Below are positions 15,466-24,309 of a stretch of DNA of 64,000 bases, in pieces. Under the pieces are notes generated by a model. It was not told the origin of the DNA. It saw only the letters and a list, made by a program, of their open reading frames with translations, and searched no databases. The DNA comes from Cupriavidus gilardii. Its GTDB lineage: Bacteria; Pseudomonadota; Gammaproteobacteria; Burkholderiales; Burkholderiaceae. Position 1 is the first letter of the stretch; each line of letters starts with the position of its first letter. Both the position numbers and the translations under genes were made by a program. Location: contig NZ_JABTYE010000010.1 in the NCBI RefSeq assembly GCF_013314895.1, positions 124,001-188,000 of the forward strand, read 5' to 3'.

Positions 15466-17190
15466 ATGTTCGTCGCCGCTTCCTCCGCGAAACCGCAGCC
15501 CGTCGTGGTGCGATGCCCCGTGCCGGAGGCGCTGCACAACCGTGACATGCGCCGGCTATGGCAGGCTCATGGCGGATGGCTGCAGTGCGGAAGCGACTGC
15601 TTCCGGATCCGCTGGGAAAAGGGGCAGCTCCTTGTCCGCAGCGCCACGGCGGCGGAGCCGCAACGGCAGGCGCTGGCGGCGCTGCTGGACGACAGGTGCC
15701 GTGAAATGTTCGACGATCAATTCCACTGGCCACGTGGCACCCATCCGTCGGTGCGGCTCAATGGCCAGGTCTCCTTCGCGCGCGGACGCCGGTCCGGGCC
15801 GATCGCCTGCCGCCATCTGGCCGTCTTCTGGCTTGGCCTGTTCATCGACGGCCTGCCCAATGGCCCCGACTACTCGCGGCTGGCAACCGCACAGGCACTG
15901 CGGGACAACGTCCCACTGAGCTATGAATACAGGGTGGTGCCGAACGCCGTGCAGCTCGGCAAGCTGCGTGTGGTGATGAACGGAGACTGGGGCAAGGAGT
16001 TCGTCGCACGCCTGGCCGACCTCGACCGGCGCGGCGAAACGGCCACCACCCTGCTGGTGCTGACACCCGATCACGCGATGGCCGTCGGGCTGCGCATCGA
16101 GCGTCAGCCGCACCGCACGCTCCATGTCGTCGCCTTCTACGATCCCAACTTCACGGCCACGCATCTCGAAGCGCGCTTCGACGACCTGGAAGCGGTACGC
16201 CACCTGGAGGCGCGATGCTTCACCCCGTTCGCGCCCGACTACCCGGCCTTCCCGCTGCAGACCCGGACCCCGAACACGGTGGACGCCATGCTGATGCTCG
16301 AGCTCGACATGGCGACGCTGCGGCAGTTGCGCGACCTCGACGTGACCCTGCCCGCGCAGCCGCGCCAGTTGTCGGGGGCATTGCCGCCGCTGACGGCCGA
16401 TGCGTTGTGGTATTTGCTGCGTTATGGCTGCGATGACGCGGTCCGTCAGCTGGCGCCGGCCCTGCGCGCGCTGCCAGAGCAGGAGCGCATCCAGCGGCTC
16501 AGTACGAACCGCTCCACCCCGCTGTTCTACGACATCATGTCGCTCGGCTTGCCATCGTCGGCCAGGCTGTTTGGGGAGCTGATCGCCGACCTTCCGCTGG
16601 AGCAGCGGATTCACCTGCTGCAATCGCGCGCGGACTGCGGCACGACGGCGTTCGGTTACGCCGTGAAGGCCGGCCGCACCGAAATGTTCCGGCCATTCGT
16701 CGACCTGCTGCAGGCGCTGCTGCCGCCGGACCATCACTACGCCATGCTGGTGGCAGCCATGCCGGACGGGACCTCGGCGCTCCATCACGCGTTCAAGCAC
16801 GGACGTTCCAATACGCCGCCGGCGTATGCCGCCGCCTTGTCGTCGCTGCCGCCGCTGCTTCTCGCCTCGCTGATGTGCGCGCGTTCGGCCGACAACGAAA
16901 CGGGCCTGGAAGCGGCCGTGCGCAACAACGATCTGCTGACCGTCGGCAATGTCGACAAGGTGCTGCCGCTGCTGCCGCCGCAGGCCTGCGTCTATCTGCT
17001 GAAGCCGGCGTGGCGGCTGATTCGACGGCTGAATGCGCAGGGGCGCCAGCAGCTGCTCGTCGAACAGATGATGCGATCGCATCTGGAGCGGTTCGCGCCG
17101 TCGCTGCTGTCGGGCGACGGCAGCAAACGGGACGGGCGTGCTGCAGCGGCCTTGAAAGGCTGGACTCGCTGGAAGTGGAAGCTCGGCTGA
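15466..17190 (+). CDS. ShET2/EspL-like cysteine-protease effector with ankyrin-like repeats
   Basis: A 574-residue protein. The ATG at 15466 is preceded by GGAG at six bases; upstream in-frame ATGs at 15415 and 15433 lack one. The N-terminus MFVAASSAKPQPVVV is Ala/Ser/Pro-rich with no hydrophobic signal peptide, as in type III effectors. The next 250 residues resemble the ShET2 N-terminal domain: LNGQVSFARG, then PIACRHLAVFWLGLF with Cys115, TLLVLTPDHAMAVGL with His203, and VVAFYDPNFTATH with Asp226. From memory, the EspL triad is Cys47-His131-Asp153; spacings of 88 and 23 here compare with 84 and 22 there. The C-terminal half (about 340-520) holds weak ankyrin-like units (TAFGYAVKAGRTEMF, SALHHAFKHGRS). 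EspL and OspD3 cleave host RHIM proteins in animal cells. No secretion-system gene is in this window. Confidence 0.72.
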   Translation: MFVAASSAKPQPVVVRCPVPEALHNRDMRRLWQAHGGWLQCGSDCFRIRWEKGQLLVRSATAAEPQRQALAALLDDRCREMFDDQFHWPRGTHPSVRLNGQVSFARGRRSGPIACRHLAVFWLGLFIDGLPNGPDYSRLATAQALRDNVPLSYEYRVVPNAVQLGKLRVVMNGDWGKEFVARLADLDRRGETATTLLVLTPDHAMAVGLRIERQPHRTLHVVAFYDPNFTATHLEARFDDLEAVRHLEARCFTPFAPDYPAFPLQTRTPNTVDAMLMLELDMATLRQLRDLDVTLPAQPRQLSGALPPLTADALWYLLRYGCDDAVRQLAPALRALPEQERIQRLSTNRSTPLFYDIMSLGLPSSARLFGELIADLPLEQRIHLLQSRADCGTTAFGYAVKAGRTEMFRPFVDLLQALLPPDHHYAMLVAAMPDGTSALHHAFKHGRSNTPPAYAAALSSLPPLLLASLMCARSADNETGLEAAVRNNDLLTVGNVDKVLPLLPPQACVYLLKPAWRLIRRLNAQGRQQLLVEQMMRSHLERFAPSLLSGDGSKRDGRAAAALKGWTRWKWKLG

Positions 17191-17210
17191 AGGCCGAACC
17201 GCCTTCGGCC

Positions 17211-17254
17211 GAGGTCGGGCCGAGGTCGGGCCGATGTCGGGTCGATGTCAGGCC
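17211..17254. repeat. 11-bp tandem repeat (4 units)
   Basis: GAGGTCGGGCC twice, then GATGTCGGGTC and GATGTCAGGCC, between the effector stop and the lgt stop. A hairpin GGCCGAA-CCGCC-TTCGGCC (17192-17210) sits just before it and could terminate weakly. Confidence 0.8.
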
Positions 17255-17280
17255 GCCATCAGCCCACCATCAGCCCGATG

Positions 17281-18084
17281 TCAGGCCGACAGCTGCGGCT
17301 GACGCCGATACGCCCACCACATCATCGCCGCGCCCGCGACGATCATCGGCAGGCTCAGCCACTGGCCCATCGAAAAGTTCAGCGCCAGCAGGCCGAGGAA
17401 ATTGTCCGGCTCGCGGGCGAACTCGGCCAGGAAGCGGAACACGCCATAGCCGAGCAGGAAAGCGCCCGAGACCGCGCCCATCGGCCGCGGATGGCGCGCG
17501 AACAGCCACAGGATCACGAACAGCGCGACGCCTTCGCCGGCGAACTGGTACAGCTGCGACGGATGGCGCGCGATATTGTCGCCGGCCTGCGGAAAAACCA
17601 TGCCCCACGGCAGATCGGTCGGACGGCCCCACAGCTCGCCGTTGATGAAGTTGCCGAGCCGGCCGGCCGCCAGACCGCACGGAATCATCGGCGCGATGAA
17701 GTCGGTCACTTCCATCCAATGCCGGCCTCGCACCTTGGAGAACACCCACATCGCGATCACCACGCCGAGGAAGCCGCCGTGGAAGGCCATGCCGCCCTCC
17801 CACACCTTGAAGATATCGAGCGGATGCGACAGGTAGAAGGACGGCTTGTAGAACAGCACGTAGCCGAGCCGCCCACCCAGGATCACGCCGAGCACGCCGT
17901 AGAACAGCAGGTCGTCGATATCCCGCGCGGTCCAGCCCTGCGCCGCCACCTGCGGCTGACGCAGCCGGATCCGGCCGAACCACATAAACATGATGAAGCC
18001 GGCCAGGTACATCAGCCCGTACCAGCGGATCGCCAGCGGGCCCAGATGGATGGCAATGGGATCGAAGTTCGGATGGATCAGCAT
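17281..18084 (-). CDS. lgt: Prolipoprotein diacylglyceryl transferase
   Basis: A 267-residue inner-membrane enzyme with seven hydrophobic segments. It transfers diacylglycerol from phosphatidylglycerol to the lipobox cysteine, the first step of lipoprotein maturation. Diagnostic motifs are [12 protein letters not shown] (19-30), [10 protein letters not shown] (70-79), [13 protein letters not shown] with His102, and the signature [10 protein letters not shown] starting at 141 with Arg142. The C-terminus carries the usual LAEFAREPD motif. Length and topology are standard for the family. The ATG at 18084 starts the canonical [16 protein letters not shown]. It is a core gene and marks the right edge of the effector island. 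Confidence 0.97.
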   Translation of the reverse strand: MLIHPNFDPIAIHLGPLAIRWYGLMYLAGFIMFMWFGRIRLRQPQVAAQGWTARDIDDLLFYGVLGVILGGRLGYVLFYKPSFYLSHPLDIFKVWEGGMAFHGGFLGVVIAMWVFSKVRGRHWMEVTDFIAPMIPCGLAAGRLGNFINGELWGRPTDLPWGMVFPQAGDNIARHPSQLYQFAGEGVALFVILWLFARHPRPMGAVSGAFLLGYGVFRFLAEFAREPDNFLGLLALNFSMGQWLSLPMIVAGAAMMWWAYRRQPQLSA

Positions 18085-18111
18085 GCGGGTCTATCGCTTG
18101 GCGTTGTTTGG

Positions 18112-18172
18112 ATGGATGGAATGGGGATTGGAATCGGGATCGGCGATCGGGACCGGGAATCGGGATCGGGCA
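18112..18172. repeat. Degenerate GGGATCGG tract
   Basis: The spacer between the lgt start and the LysR stop is nearly all variants of GGAATCGGGATCGG. It holds no gene or recognisable signal. Confidence 0.6.
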
Positions 18173-19159
18173 TCAATGCTTCGGCTGCGACTCCGGCCTG
18201 GCGGCACGCCGCTTCGGCGTGCCGCCGCCCGGACGCGCGGCCGGGGCCAGCGCCGAGGCGATCTCGATAAAGGACCGCAACACCGGACTGGGCCCCGCCG
18301 CGCCGTTGTCGCGCCACGCCAGCCCGGTCTCGATCTGCGGCACCGCGCCGCGCAACGTCAGATACGACACGCCGGTGCGCCGCAGGTTGCACAGCGAGGC
18401 GGGCACCAGCGCGACGCCGATGCCGGCCGACACGAGGCTGACGATGGTCTGCATCTGGATCGCTTCCTGTGCGATCGCGGGGGCGAAGCCGTCGCGCGCA
18501 TAGTAACCGGTAATGATGTCATGAAATGCGGGCGCGCTTCGGCGCGGAAACAGGATCAGCGGCTCGTGCGCGAAATCGGCCAACGCCACCGCATCCGCCT
18601 GCGCGGCCCCGCTGCGCCGGCCGGGCGCGCGCCAGTCCTGTGGCACGGCGAGCACCAGCGGCTCGCGCACCAGCGGCAGATACGACAGGCCGTGCGGCAG
18701 GGCCGGCATCTGCGGACGGATCACCAGCCCGGCGTCGATCTGGCCTTCGGCCAGCGCCTCGAGCTGGATATCGCTGGTGGCCTCGCGCAGCTGCAGCTGG
18801 ACCTCGGGATGCCGCGCGCGAAAGCGCCGCAGCAGATCGGGCAGGATGCCGTAGTCCGCGGTGCTGACGAAGGCCAGCGACAGCGTGCCGACCTCGCCGC
18901 GCGCCAGCCGCTGCGCCAGCGCAGGCAAACCCGCCGCGTCGGCCAGCACCCGTCGCACCTCGGGCAGCCACTGCTGGCCGGCCGGGGTCAGCGCGACGGA
19001 GCGGCGCGTGCGCACGAACAGCTGCACGCCGATCTCTTCCTCCAGCGCCTGGATCTGCTGCGACAGCGGCGGCTGGGTCATGGCCAGGCGCGCGGCGGCG
19101 CGGCCGAAGTGGAGCTCCTCGGCAACGGTAACGAAATAGCGCAGCTGACGCAGATCCAC
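18173..19159 (-). CDS. LysR-family regulator divergent from ilvD
   Basis: A 328-residue LTTR. The winged helix VDLRQLRYFVTVAEELHFGRAAARLAMTQPPLSQQIQALEEEIG is typical of the CatR/BenM-like branch, and the effector domain continues to about residue 290. The tail is basic and disordered. I start at GTG 19159, which has GGGAG upstream; a GTG nine codons earlier lacks one. The gene is divergent from the short ilvD, with an AT-rich spacer (TAATAATATATTT) that would suit LTTR binding. Control of ilvD in response to a branched-chain intermediate is therefore plausible but unproven. Confidence 0.87.
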   Translation of the reverse strand: MDLRQLRYFVTVAEELHFGRAAARLAMTQPPLSQQIQALEEEIGVQLFVRTRRSVALTPAGQQWLPEVRRVLADAAGLPALAQRLARGEVGTLSLAFVSTADYGILPDLLRRFRARHPEVQLQLREATSDIQLEALAEGQIDAGLVIRPQMPALPHGLSYLPLVREPLVLAVPQDWRAPGRRSGAAQADAVALADFAHEPLILFPRRSAPAFHDIITGYYARDGFAPAIAQEAIQMQTIVSLVSAGIGVALVPASLCNLRRTGVSYLTLRGAVPQIETGLAWRDNGAAGPSPVLRSFIEIASALAPAARPGGGTPKRRAARPESQPKH

Positions 19160-19230
19160 GCGGACTCCCGGCGCGGCGGCGGCCACGCGCTTGATAGGAA
19201 AAACGACTCAATAAGGCACGAATAATATAT

Positions 19231-19259
19231 TTGACACACAAAAACGCAAGCGGCATGCT
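19231..19259 (+). promoter_or_regulatory. Putative ilvD promoter
   Basis: TTGACA (19231-19236), a 17-bp spacer and CATGCT (19254-19259), abutting an AT-rich tract that probably binds the divergent LysR protein. Confidence 0.5.
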
Positions 19260-19317
19260 TTCGCCCACAACAAAGGCAGCGCCCGCGGGCGCGACGCATT
19301 CCACCCCGGAGATCCCC

Positions 19318-20991
19318 ATGGCCTACAACCGCCGCTCGCAGAACATCACGCAAGGCGTGGCGCGCTCGCCCAACCGCTCGATGTATTACGCGCTGGGCTA
19401 TCAGAAGGAAGACTTCGACAAGCCGATGGTCGGCATCGCCAACGGCCACTCAACGATCACGCCCTGCAACGCCGGGCTGCAGCGCCTGGCCGACGCCGCC
19501 GTCGATGCGATCAAGGCGTCCGGCGCCAACCCGCAGATCTTCGGCACGCCGACGATCTCCGATGGCATGTCGATGGGCACCGAGGGCATGAAGTACTCGC
19601 TGATCTCGCGCGAGGTCATTGCCGACTGCATCGAGACCGCCGCGCAGGGCCAATGGATGGACGGCGTGGTCGTCATCGGCGGCTGCGACAAGAACATGCC
19701 GGGCGGCATGATCGCGCTGGCGCGCACCAATGTGCCCGGAATCTACGTCTACGGCGGCACCATCAAGCCCGGCAACTGGAAGGGCAAGGACCTGACCATC
19801 GTGTCGTCGTTCGAGGCGGTCGGCGAGTTCACCGCAGGCCGGATGAGCCAGGAGGACTTCGAGGGCGTCGAAAAGAACGCCTGCCCGTCGACCGGCTCGT
19901 GCGGCGGCATGTACACCGCCAACACGATGAGTTCGTCGTTCGAGGCGCTGGGCATGTCGCTGCTGTATTCGTCGACGATGGCCAACCCGGACCAGGAAAA
20001 GGTCGACAGCGCCGCCGAATCGGCGCGCGTGCTGGTCGAGGCGATCAAGAAGGACATCAAGCCGCGCGACATCATCACGCGCAAGTCGATCGAAAACGCC
20101 GTCAGCCTGATCATGGCGACCGGCGGCTCGACCAACGCGGTGCTGCACTACCTGGCGATCGCGCATGCGGCCGAGGTCGAATGGACCATCGACGATTTCG
20201 AGCGCATCCGCCGCAAGGTGCCGGTGATCTGCAACCTGAAGCCGTCGGGCCAGTACGTCGCCACCGACCTGCACCGCGCCGGCGGCATCCCGCAGGTGAT
20301 GAAGATCCTGCTGAACGCGGGCCTGCTGCACGGCGACTGCCTGACCATCACCGGCCGCACGCTGGCCGAGGAACTGGAGCACGTGCCCGATCAGCCCCGC
20401 GCCGATCAGGATGTCATCCTGCCGATCGACAAGGCGCTGTACAAGGAAGGCCATCTGGCCATCCTGAAGGGCAACCTGGCCGAGGAAGGCGCAGTGGCGA
20501 AGATAACCGGGCTGAAGAACCCGGTGATCACCGGGCCGGCGCGCGTGTTCGACGACGAGCAGAGCGCAATGGACGCGATCCTGGCCGACAGGATCCAGGC
20601 TGGCGACGTGCTGGTGCTGCGCTATCTGGGACCGAAGGGCGGCCCCGGCATGCCGGAAATGCTGGCGCCGACCTCGGCGATCATCGGCAAGGGCCTGGGC
20701 GAATCGGTCGGCTTCATCACCGATGGCCGCTTCTCCGGCGGTACCTGGGGCATGGTGGTCGGCCACGTCGCGCCGGAAGCCTTTGTCGGCGGCACCATCG
20801 CGCTGGTGCAGGAAGGCGACTCGATCACGATCGACGCGCACAGGCTGCTGCTGCAGCTGAACATCAGCGACGAAGAACTGGCGCGCCGCCGTGCCGCCTG
20901 GAAGCAGCCGGCGCCCCGCTATACGCGCGGCGTGCTGGCCAAGTTCTCGAAGCTGGCGTCGACGGCCAGCAAGGGGGCGGTCACCGACTGA
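19318..20991 (+). CDS. ilvD: Dihydroxy-acid dehydratase, short [2Fe-2S]-type
   Basis: A 557-residue enzyme that dehydrates 2,3-dihydroxy-isovalerate and 2,3-dihydroxy-methylvalerate to the keto acids of valine and isoleucine synthesis. Start [10 protein letters not shown] follows GGAGA at six bases; an open frame extends 29 codons upstream but lacks support. It carries three cluster cysteines: Cys50 (TITPCNAGL), Cys123 (GGCDKNMPG) and Cys195 ([11 protein letters not shown]). This pattern is that of plant and mycobacterial DHADs with an oxygen-stable [2Fe-2S] cluster. The Lys of the GCDKN motif and the C-terminal [14 protein letters not shown] active-site loop are intact. It is followed by a terminator and a second, different DHAD gene. 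Confidence 0.95.
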   Translation: MAYNRRSQNITQGVARSPNRSMYYALGYQKEDFDKPMVGIANGHSTITPCNAGLQRLADAAVDAIKASGANPQIFGTPTISDGMSMGTEGMKYSLISREVIADCIETAAQGQWMDGVVVIGGCDKNMPGGMIALARTNVPGIYVYGGTIKPGNWKGKDLTIVSSFEAVGEFTAGRMSQEDFEGVEKNACPSTGSCGGMYTANTMSSSFEALGMSLLYSSTMANPDQEKVDSAAESARVLVEAIKKDIKPRDIITRKSIENAVSLIMATGGSTNAVLHYLAIAHAAEVEWTIDDFERIRRKVPVICNLKPSGQYVATDLHRAGGIPQVMKILLNAGLLHGDCLTITGRTLAEELEHVPDQPRADQDVILPIDKALYKEGHLAILKGNLAEEGAVAKITGLKNPVITGPARVFDDEQSAMDAILADRIQAGDVLVLRYLGPKGGPGMPEMLAPTSAIIGKGLGESVGFITDGRFSGGTWGMVVGHVAPEAFVGGTIALVQEGDSITIDAHRLLLQLNISDEELARRRAAWKQPAPRYTRGVLAKFSKLASTASKGAVTD

Positions 20992-21044
20992 ACCCGGACA
21001 TCGACGGGTCTAGAGCCGCTCACCCCGTCCGATCGATCCGATCC

Positions 21045-21075
21045 GAAGCCTGCGCGCCCGCGGGCTTCTTTTTTT
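21045..21075 (+). terminator. Terminator between the two ilvD genes
   Basis: GAAGCCTGCG...CGCGGGCTTC forms a stem with one mismatch, followed by seven T. It separates the two ilvD genes transcriptionally. Confidence 0.85.
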
Positions 21076-21125
21076 GCGGCTTGCGCCGCGGCGTTTCCAC
21101 GCTATTTCATTACCGCACCATCACG

Positions 21126-22985
21126 ATGCCCACATACCGTTCCAAGACCTCCACCGCCGGCCGCAACATGGCAGGCGCGCGCTCCCTGTGGCGCGCGACC
21201 GGCATGAAAGACGAGGACTTCTCCAAGCCGATCGTCGCGGTCGTCAATTCCTTTACGCAGTTCGTCCCGGGGCACGTGCACCTGAAGGACCTGGGCCAGC
21301 TGGTAGCCCGCGAGATCGAGGCGGCGGGCGGCGTCGCCAAGGAATTCAACACCATCGCAGTGGACGACGGCATCGCGATGGGACACGACGGCATGCTGTA
21401 CTCGCTGCCCAGCCGCGACATCATCGCGGATTCGGTGGAATACATGGTCAACGCGCACTGCGCCGACGCCATGGTCTGCATCTCGAACTGCGACAAGATC
21501 ACGCCGGGCATGCTGATGGCCGCGATGCGGCTGAACATTCCGGTGATCTTCGTCTCGGGCGGCCCGATGGAAGCCGGCAAGACGCGCCTGGCCAACCCGG
21601 TCACCAAGGCCGTCGAGTTCAAGAAGCTGGACCTGGTCGATGCGATGGTGATTGCGGCGGACCCGGCCTATTCGGACGCCGACGTGGCCGAGGTCGAGCG
21701 CTCGGCCTGCCCGACCTGCGGCTCGTGCTCGGGCATGTTCACCGCCAACTCGATGAACTGCCTGACCGAAGCGCTGGGCCTGTCGCTGCCGGGCAATGGC
21801 ACGGTGGTGGCGACCCACGCCGACCGCGAGCAACTGTTCAAGCGTGCCGGCCGCCGCATCGTGGAACTGGCCCGTCAGTACTACGAGCAGGAGGACGCGC
21901 GCGTGCTGCCGCGCTCCGTCGGCTTCAAGGCCTTCGAAAACGCGATGACGCTGGATATCGCGATGGGCGGCTCGACCAATACCATCCTGCATCTGCTGGC
22001 GATCGCCCGGGAAGCGGAAATCGACTTCACCATGGCCGACATCGATCGCCTGTCGCGCGTCGTGCCGCAGCTGTGCAAGGTCGCACCGAACACCAACAAG
22101 TACCACATCGAGGATGTGCACCGCGCCGGCGGCATCATGGCCATCCTCGGCGAACTCGAGCGCGCCGGCAAGCTGCACACCGACGTGCCGACCGTGCATG
22201 CGCCGACGCTGAAAGACGCACTCGAGCAATGGGATATCGTCCGCACCCGGGACGAGGCGGTCCGCAACTTCTACCTGGCCGGACCCGCCGGCATTCCGAC
22301 CCAGGTGGCATTCAGCCAGAACACGCGCTGGCCGAGCCTGGACCTGGACCGCGCCGAGGGCTGCATCCGCTCGTACGAGCATGCCTTCTCGAAGGAAGGC
22401 GGCCTGGCGGTGCTGACCGGCAACATCGCGGTCGATGGCTGCGTGGTCAAGACCGCCGGCGTCGACGAAAGCATCCTGGTGTTCGAGGGCACGGCCCACG
22501 TGACCGAATCGCAGGACGAGGCGGTCGAGAACATCCTGAACGACAAGGTCAAGGCCGGCGACGTGGTGATCGTGCGCTATGAAGGCCCGAAGGGTGGGCC
22601 CGGCATGCAGGAGATGCTCTATCCGACCAGCTACATCAAGTCCAAGGGCTTGGGCAAAGCCTGTGCGCTGCTGACCGACGGCCGCTTCTCGGGCGGCACC
22701 TCCGGCCTGTCGATCGGCCACTGCTCGCCCGAAGCGGCGGCCGGCGGAGCGATCGGCCTGGTGCGCGACGGCGATCGGATTCGCATTGACATCCCGAATC
22801 GCAGGATCGACGTGCTGCTGTCGGACGAGGAACTGGCGCGCCGCCGCGCGGAGCAGGACGCCAAGGGCTGGAAGCCTGCCAAGCCGCGCCCGCGCAAGGT
22901 CTCGGCGGCACTGAAGGCCTACGCCAAGCTGGTGATGTCGGCCGACAAGGGCGCGGTCCGGGACCTGTCACTGCTGGACGATTGA
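21126..22985 (+). CDS. ilvD: Dihydroxy-acid dehydratase, long E. coli-type
   Basis: A 619-residue DHAD that follows E. coli IlvD along its whole length ([84 protein letters not shown]). The first cysteine position of the short enzyme is replaced here by [13 protein letters not shown], as in the E. coli enzyme, which has an oxygen-labile [4Fe-4S] cluster. Start is ATG 21126; a continuous open frame through the previous gene is an artefact. It follows the upstream terminator, so it should have its own promoter in 21076-21125. The two paralogues share far less with each other than each does with its own type. Confidence 0.94.
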   Translation: MPTYRSKTSTAGRNMAGARSLWRATGMKDEDFSKPIVAVVNSFTQFVPGHVHLKDLGQLVAREIEAAGGVAKEFNTIAVDDGIAMGHDGMLYSLPSRDIIADSVEYMVNAHCADAMVCISNCDKITPGMLMAAMRLNIPVIFVSGGPMEAGKTRLANPVTKAVEFKKLDLVDAMVIAADPAYSDADVAEVERSACPTCGSCSGMFTANSMNCLTEALGLSLPGNGTVVATHADREQLFKRAGRRIVELARQYYEQEDARVLPRSVGFKAFENAMTLDIAMGGSTNTILHLLAIAREAEIDFTMADIDRLSRVVPQLCKVAPNTNKYHIEDVHRAGGIMAILGELERAGKLHTDVPTVHAPTLKDALEQWDIVRTRDEAVRNFYLAGPAGIPTQVAFSQNTRWPSLDLDRAEGCIRSYEHAFSKEGGLAVLTGNIAVDGCVVKTAGVDESILVFEGTAHVTESQDEAVENILNDKVKAGDVVIVRYEGPKGGPGMQEMLYPTSYIKSKGLGKACALLTDGRFSGGTSGLSIGHCSPEAAAGGAIGLVRDGDRIRIDIPNRRIDVLLSDEELARRRAEQDAKGWKPAKPRPRKVSAALKAYAKLVMSADKGAVRDLSLLDD

Positions 22986-23004
22986 CCCCGTACCTGCCCG
23001 CTGC

Positions 23005-23034
23005 AAGGCCGCTCTTCGGAGCGGCCTTTTTTTT
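23005..23034 (+). terminator. Terminator after long ilvD
   Basis: AAGGCCGCTC-TTCG-GAGCGGCCTT with eight following T: a perfect 10-bp stem with a stable tetraloop. Confidence 0.95.
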
Positions 23035-23074
23035 GCACCGCGGCACGGTTGCACCTCCGGCGCGTCGGCCCGTT

Positions 23075-23656
23075 TCAGACCCCGGATACCGTCCGCTCGA
23101 TCAGCCTGACCATCGCGGCGCGGATCGCGGCCGGGTCATCGCCGGCATCGATCGCGAGCGCGGCCCGGTCGAACGCTGCCGACAGCAGCGTGGCCAGCGC
23201 ATCGACCGTCAGCGGCGGCGGCAGGCGCGGACCCAGCGCCGCCGCCAGCCCCTCGCGCAGCGTGCGACCAGCGTGGGCCTGGTCCAGCGACAGGCTCTCG
23301 CCGGGGCCCAGCACCGCCGGACCGTCGATCAGCAGCAGCCGAGTGCGGCCAGCGACCGTCATCGCCGTGAGATAGGCCTCGCTGCCGGCGATCAGCGCCT
23401 TGCGCGCCGAGCGGGTGGCCGGCGCGGCGCGCTCGATCTCGTCGGCCACCGCCCTCGCCTCCTCCTCCAGCACCGCGCGAAACAGCGCGCGCTTGTCCTC
23501 GAAGTGGTGATAGAGCGCACCGCGCGTGATGCCGGCCGCCGCGACGATTTCCGGGGTCGAGGTGCCGGCATACCCCTTGTCGACGAACAAGGCGCGCGCG
23601 GCGGCCAGCAAGGCGCCGCGCGTAGCCTCGGTGCGTTCACGGTTGGTCCGTGGCAT
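23075..23656 (-). CDS. TetR-family repressor
   Basis: A 193-residue regulator. The TetR helix-turn-helix spans residues 9-55 ([48 protein letters not shown]), followed by a helical ligand domain. It is divergent from a small VOC-fold protein, and two near-identical operators lie in its own leader, so autorepression and control of the VOC gene are likely. I place the start at ATG 23656; an ATG at 23668 directly abuts the operator. The ligand cannot be told from sequence. Confidence 0.9.
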   Translation of the reverse strand: MPRTNRERTEATRGALLAAARALFVDKGYAGTSTPEIVAAAGITRGALYHHFEDKRALFRAVLEEEARAVADEIERAAPATRSARKALIAGSEAYLTAMTVAGRTRLLLIDGPAVLGPGESLSLDQAHAGRTLREGLAAALGPRLPPPLTVDALATLLSAAFDRAALAIDAGDDPAAIRAAMVRLIERTVSGV

Positions 23657-23668
23657 TTTTCTTTGCAT

Positions 23669-23685
23669 ACATACAGCCTGTATGT
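23669..23685. promoter_or_regulatory. TetR operator 1
   Basis: ACATACAG-C-CTGTATGT is a perfect 8-bp inverted repeat about a single central base, immediately upstream of the tetR start. Confidence 0.75.
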
Positions 23686-23698
23686 TATAACGACAAAA

Positions 23699-23715
23699 AG
23701 ATACAGACTGCATGT
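23699..23715. promoter_or_regulatory. TetR operator 2
   Basis: AGATACAG-A-CTGCATGT matches operator 1 at all but two arm positions. The centres are 30 bp apart, close to three helical turns, so two dimers could bind on one DNA face. Confidence 0.6.
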
Positions 23716-23731
23716 TAATTCAATCCGGCCT

Positions 23732-23754
23732 TTTCCGTTTCCGTTTCCGTTTCC
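23732..23754. repeat. TTTCCG hexamer tract
   Basis: Three TTTCCG units plus TTTCC in the leader of the VOC gene. It might affect expression by slippage but shows no other signal. Confidence 0.6.
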
Positions 23755-23785
23755 TCGAAGGCCGCCACACCGAATGGAGTCCGTC

Positions 23786-24211
23786 ATGAAGATCACCAGC
23801 TTCTACCCCGTCATCCAGACCGCCGATGTGGCGGCCACGGCGGCCTTCTACCAGCAGCACTTTGGCTTCAAGGCGCTGTTCTCCAGCGACTGGTACTGGC
23901 ATCTGCAGGCCGCCGACGATGCGGGCGTCAATCTCGCCGTGCTCGACTACCGGCACGAGACCATCCCTTCGGGCAGCCGCGCACCGGTGGCCGGGACCAT
24001 CCTGAACTTCGAGGTCGAGGACGTCGACACGCTGTACGCGCAGCTGCAGCAGGCCGGCTTGCCGATCCGGCTGGCACTGCGCGACGAGCCGTTCGGCCAA
24101 CGGCATTTCATCACCGCGGACCCCAACGGCGTGCTGATCGACATCATCAAGCCGATTCCGCCGTCGCCCGAATTCGCCGCGCAATACGACCCGCAGGCCA
24201 TGCCGGGCTGA
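23786..24211 (+). CDS. VOC-superfamily (glyoxalase/bleomycin-resistance fold) protein
   Basis: A 141-residue protein with a vicinal-oxygen-chelate fold made of two beta-alpha-beta3 units: [26 protein letters not shown], then [52 protein letters not shown]. Metal-ligand positions in this superfamily are variable; an H/E pair is possible from the HFITADPNG and LNFEVED regions. It may be a dioxygenase, isomerase or drug-binding protein. GGAG precedes ATG 23786 at six bases. It is divergent from and probably repressed by the TetR protein. Confidence 0.85.
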   Translation: MKITSFYPVIQTADVAATAAFYQQHFGFKALFSSDWYWHLQAADDAGVNLAVLDYRHETIPSGSRAPVAGTILNFEVEDVDTLYAQLQQAGLPIRLALRDEPFGQRHFITADPNGVLIDIIKPIPPSPEFAAQYDPQAMPG

Positions 24212-24309
24212 TCCGGTATCGCGGCGGTATCATGGCCCCGTGATCGGCGCCCCGGACATCCGCGGACACCCACGGACACCGGCGGCCTTCGAAACCGCAA
24301 GGAGGGACC

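Noticed and set aside
15240..15466. hrpII/PIP-type box (TTCG-N16-TTCG) for the effector pair
   Set aside because: The TTCG pairs present have spacings of about 24, 6 and 36 bases, not 16.
19653..22985. Apparent 1110-codon protein spanning both ilvD genes
   Set aside because: Only the part from 21126 matches IlvD. The rest is an out-of-frame reading of the first ilvD, and a terminator lies between them.
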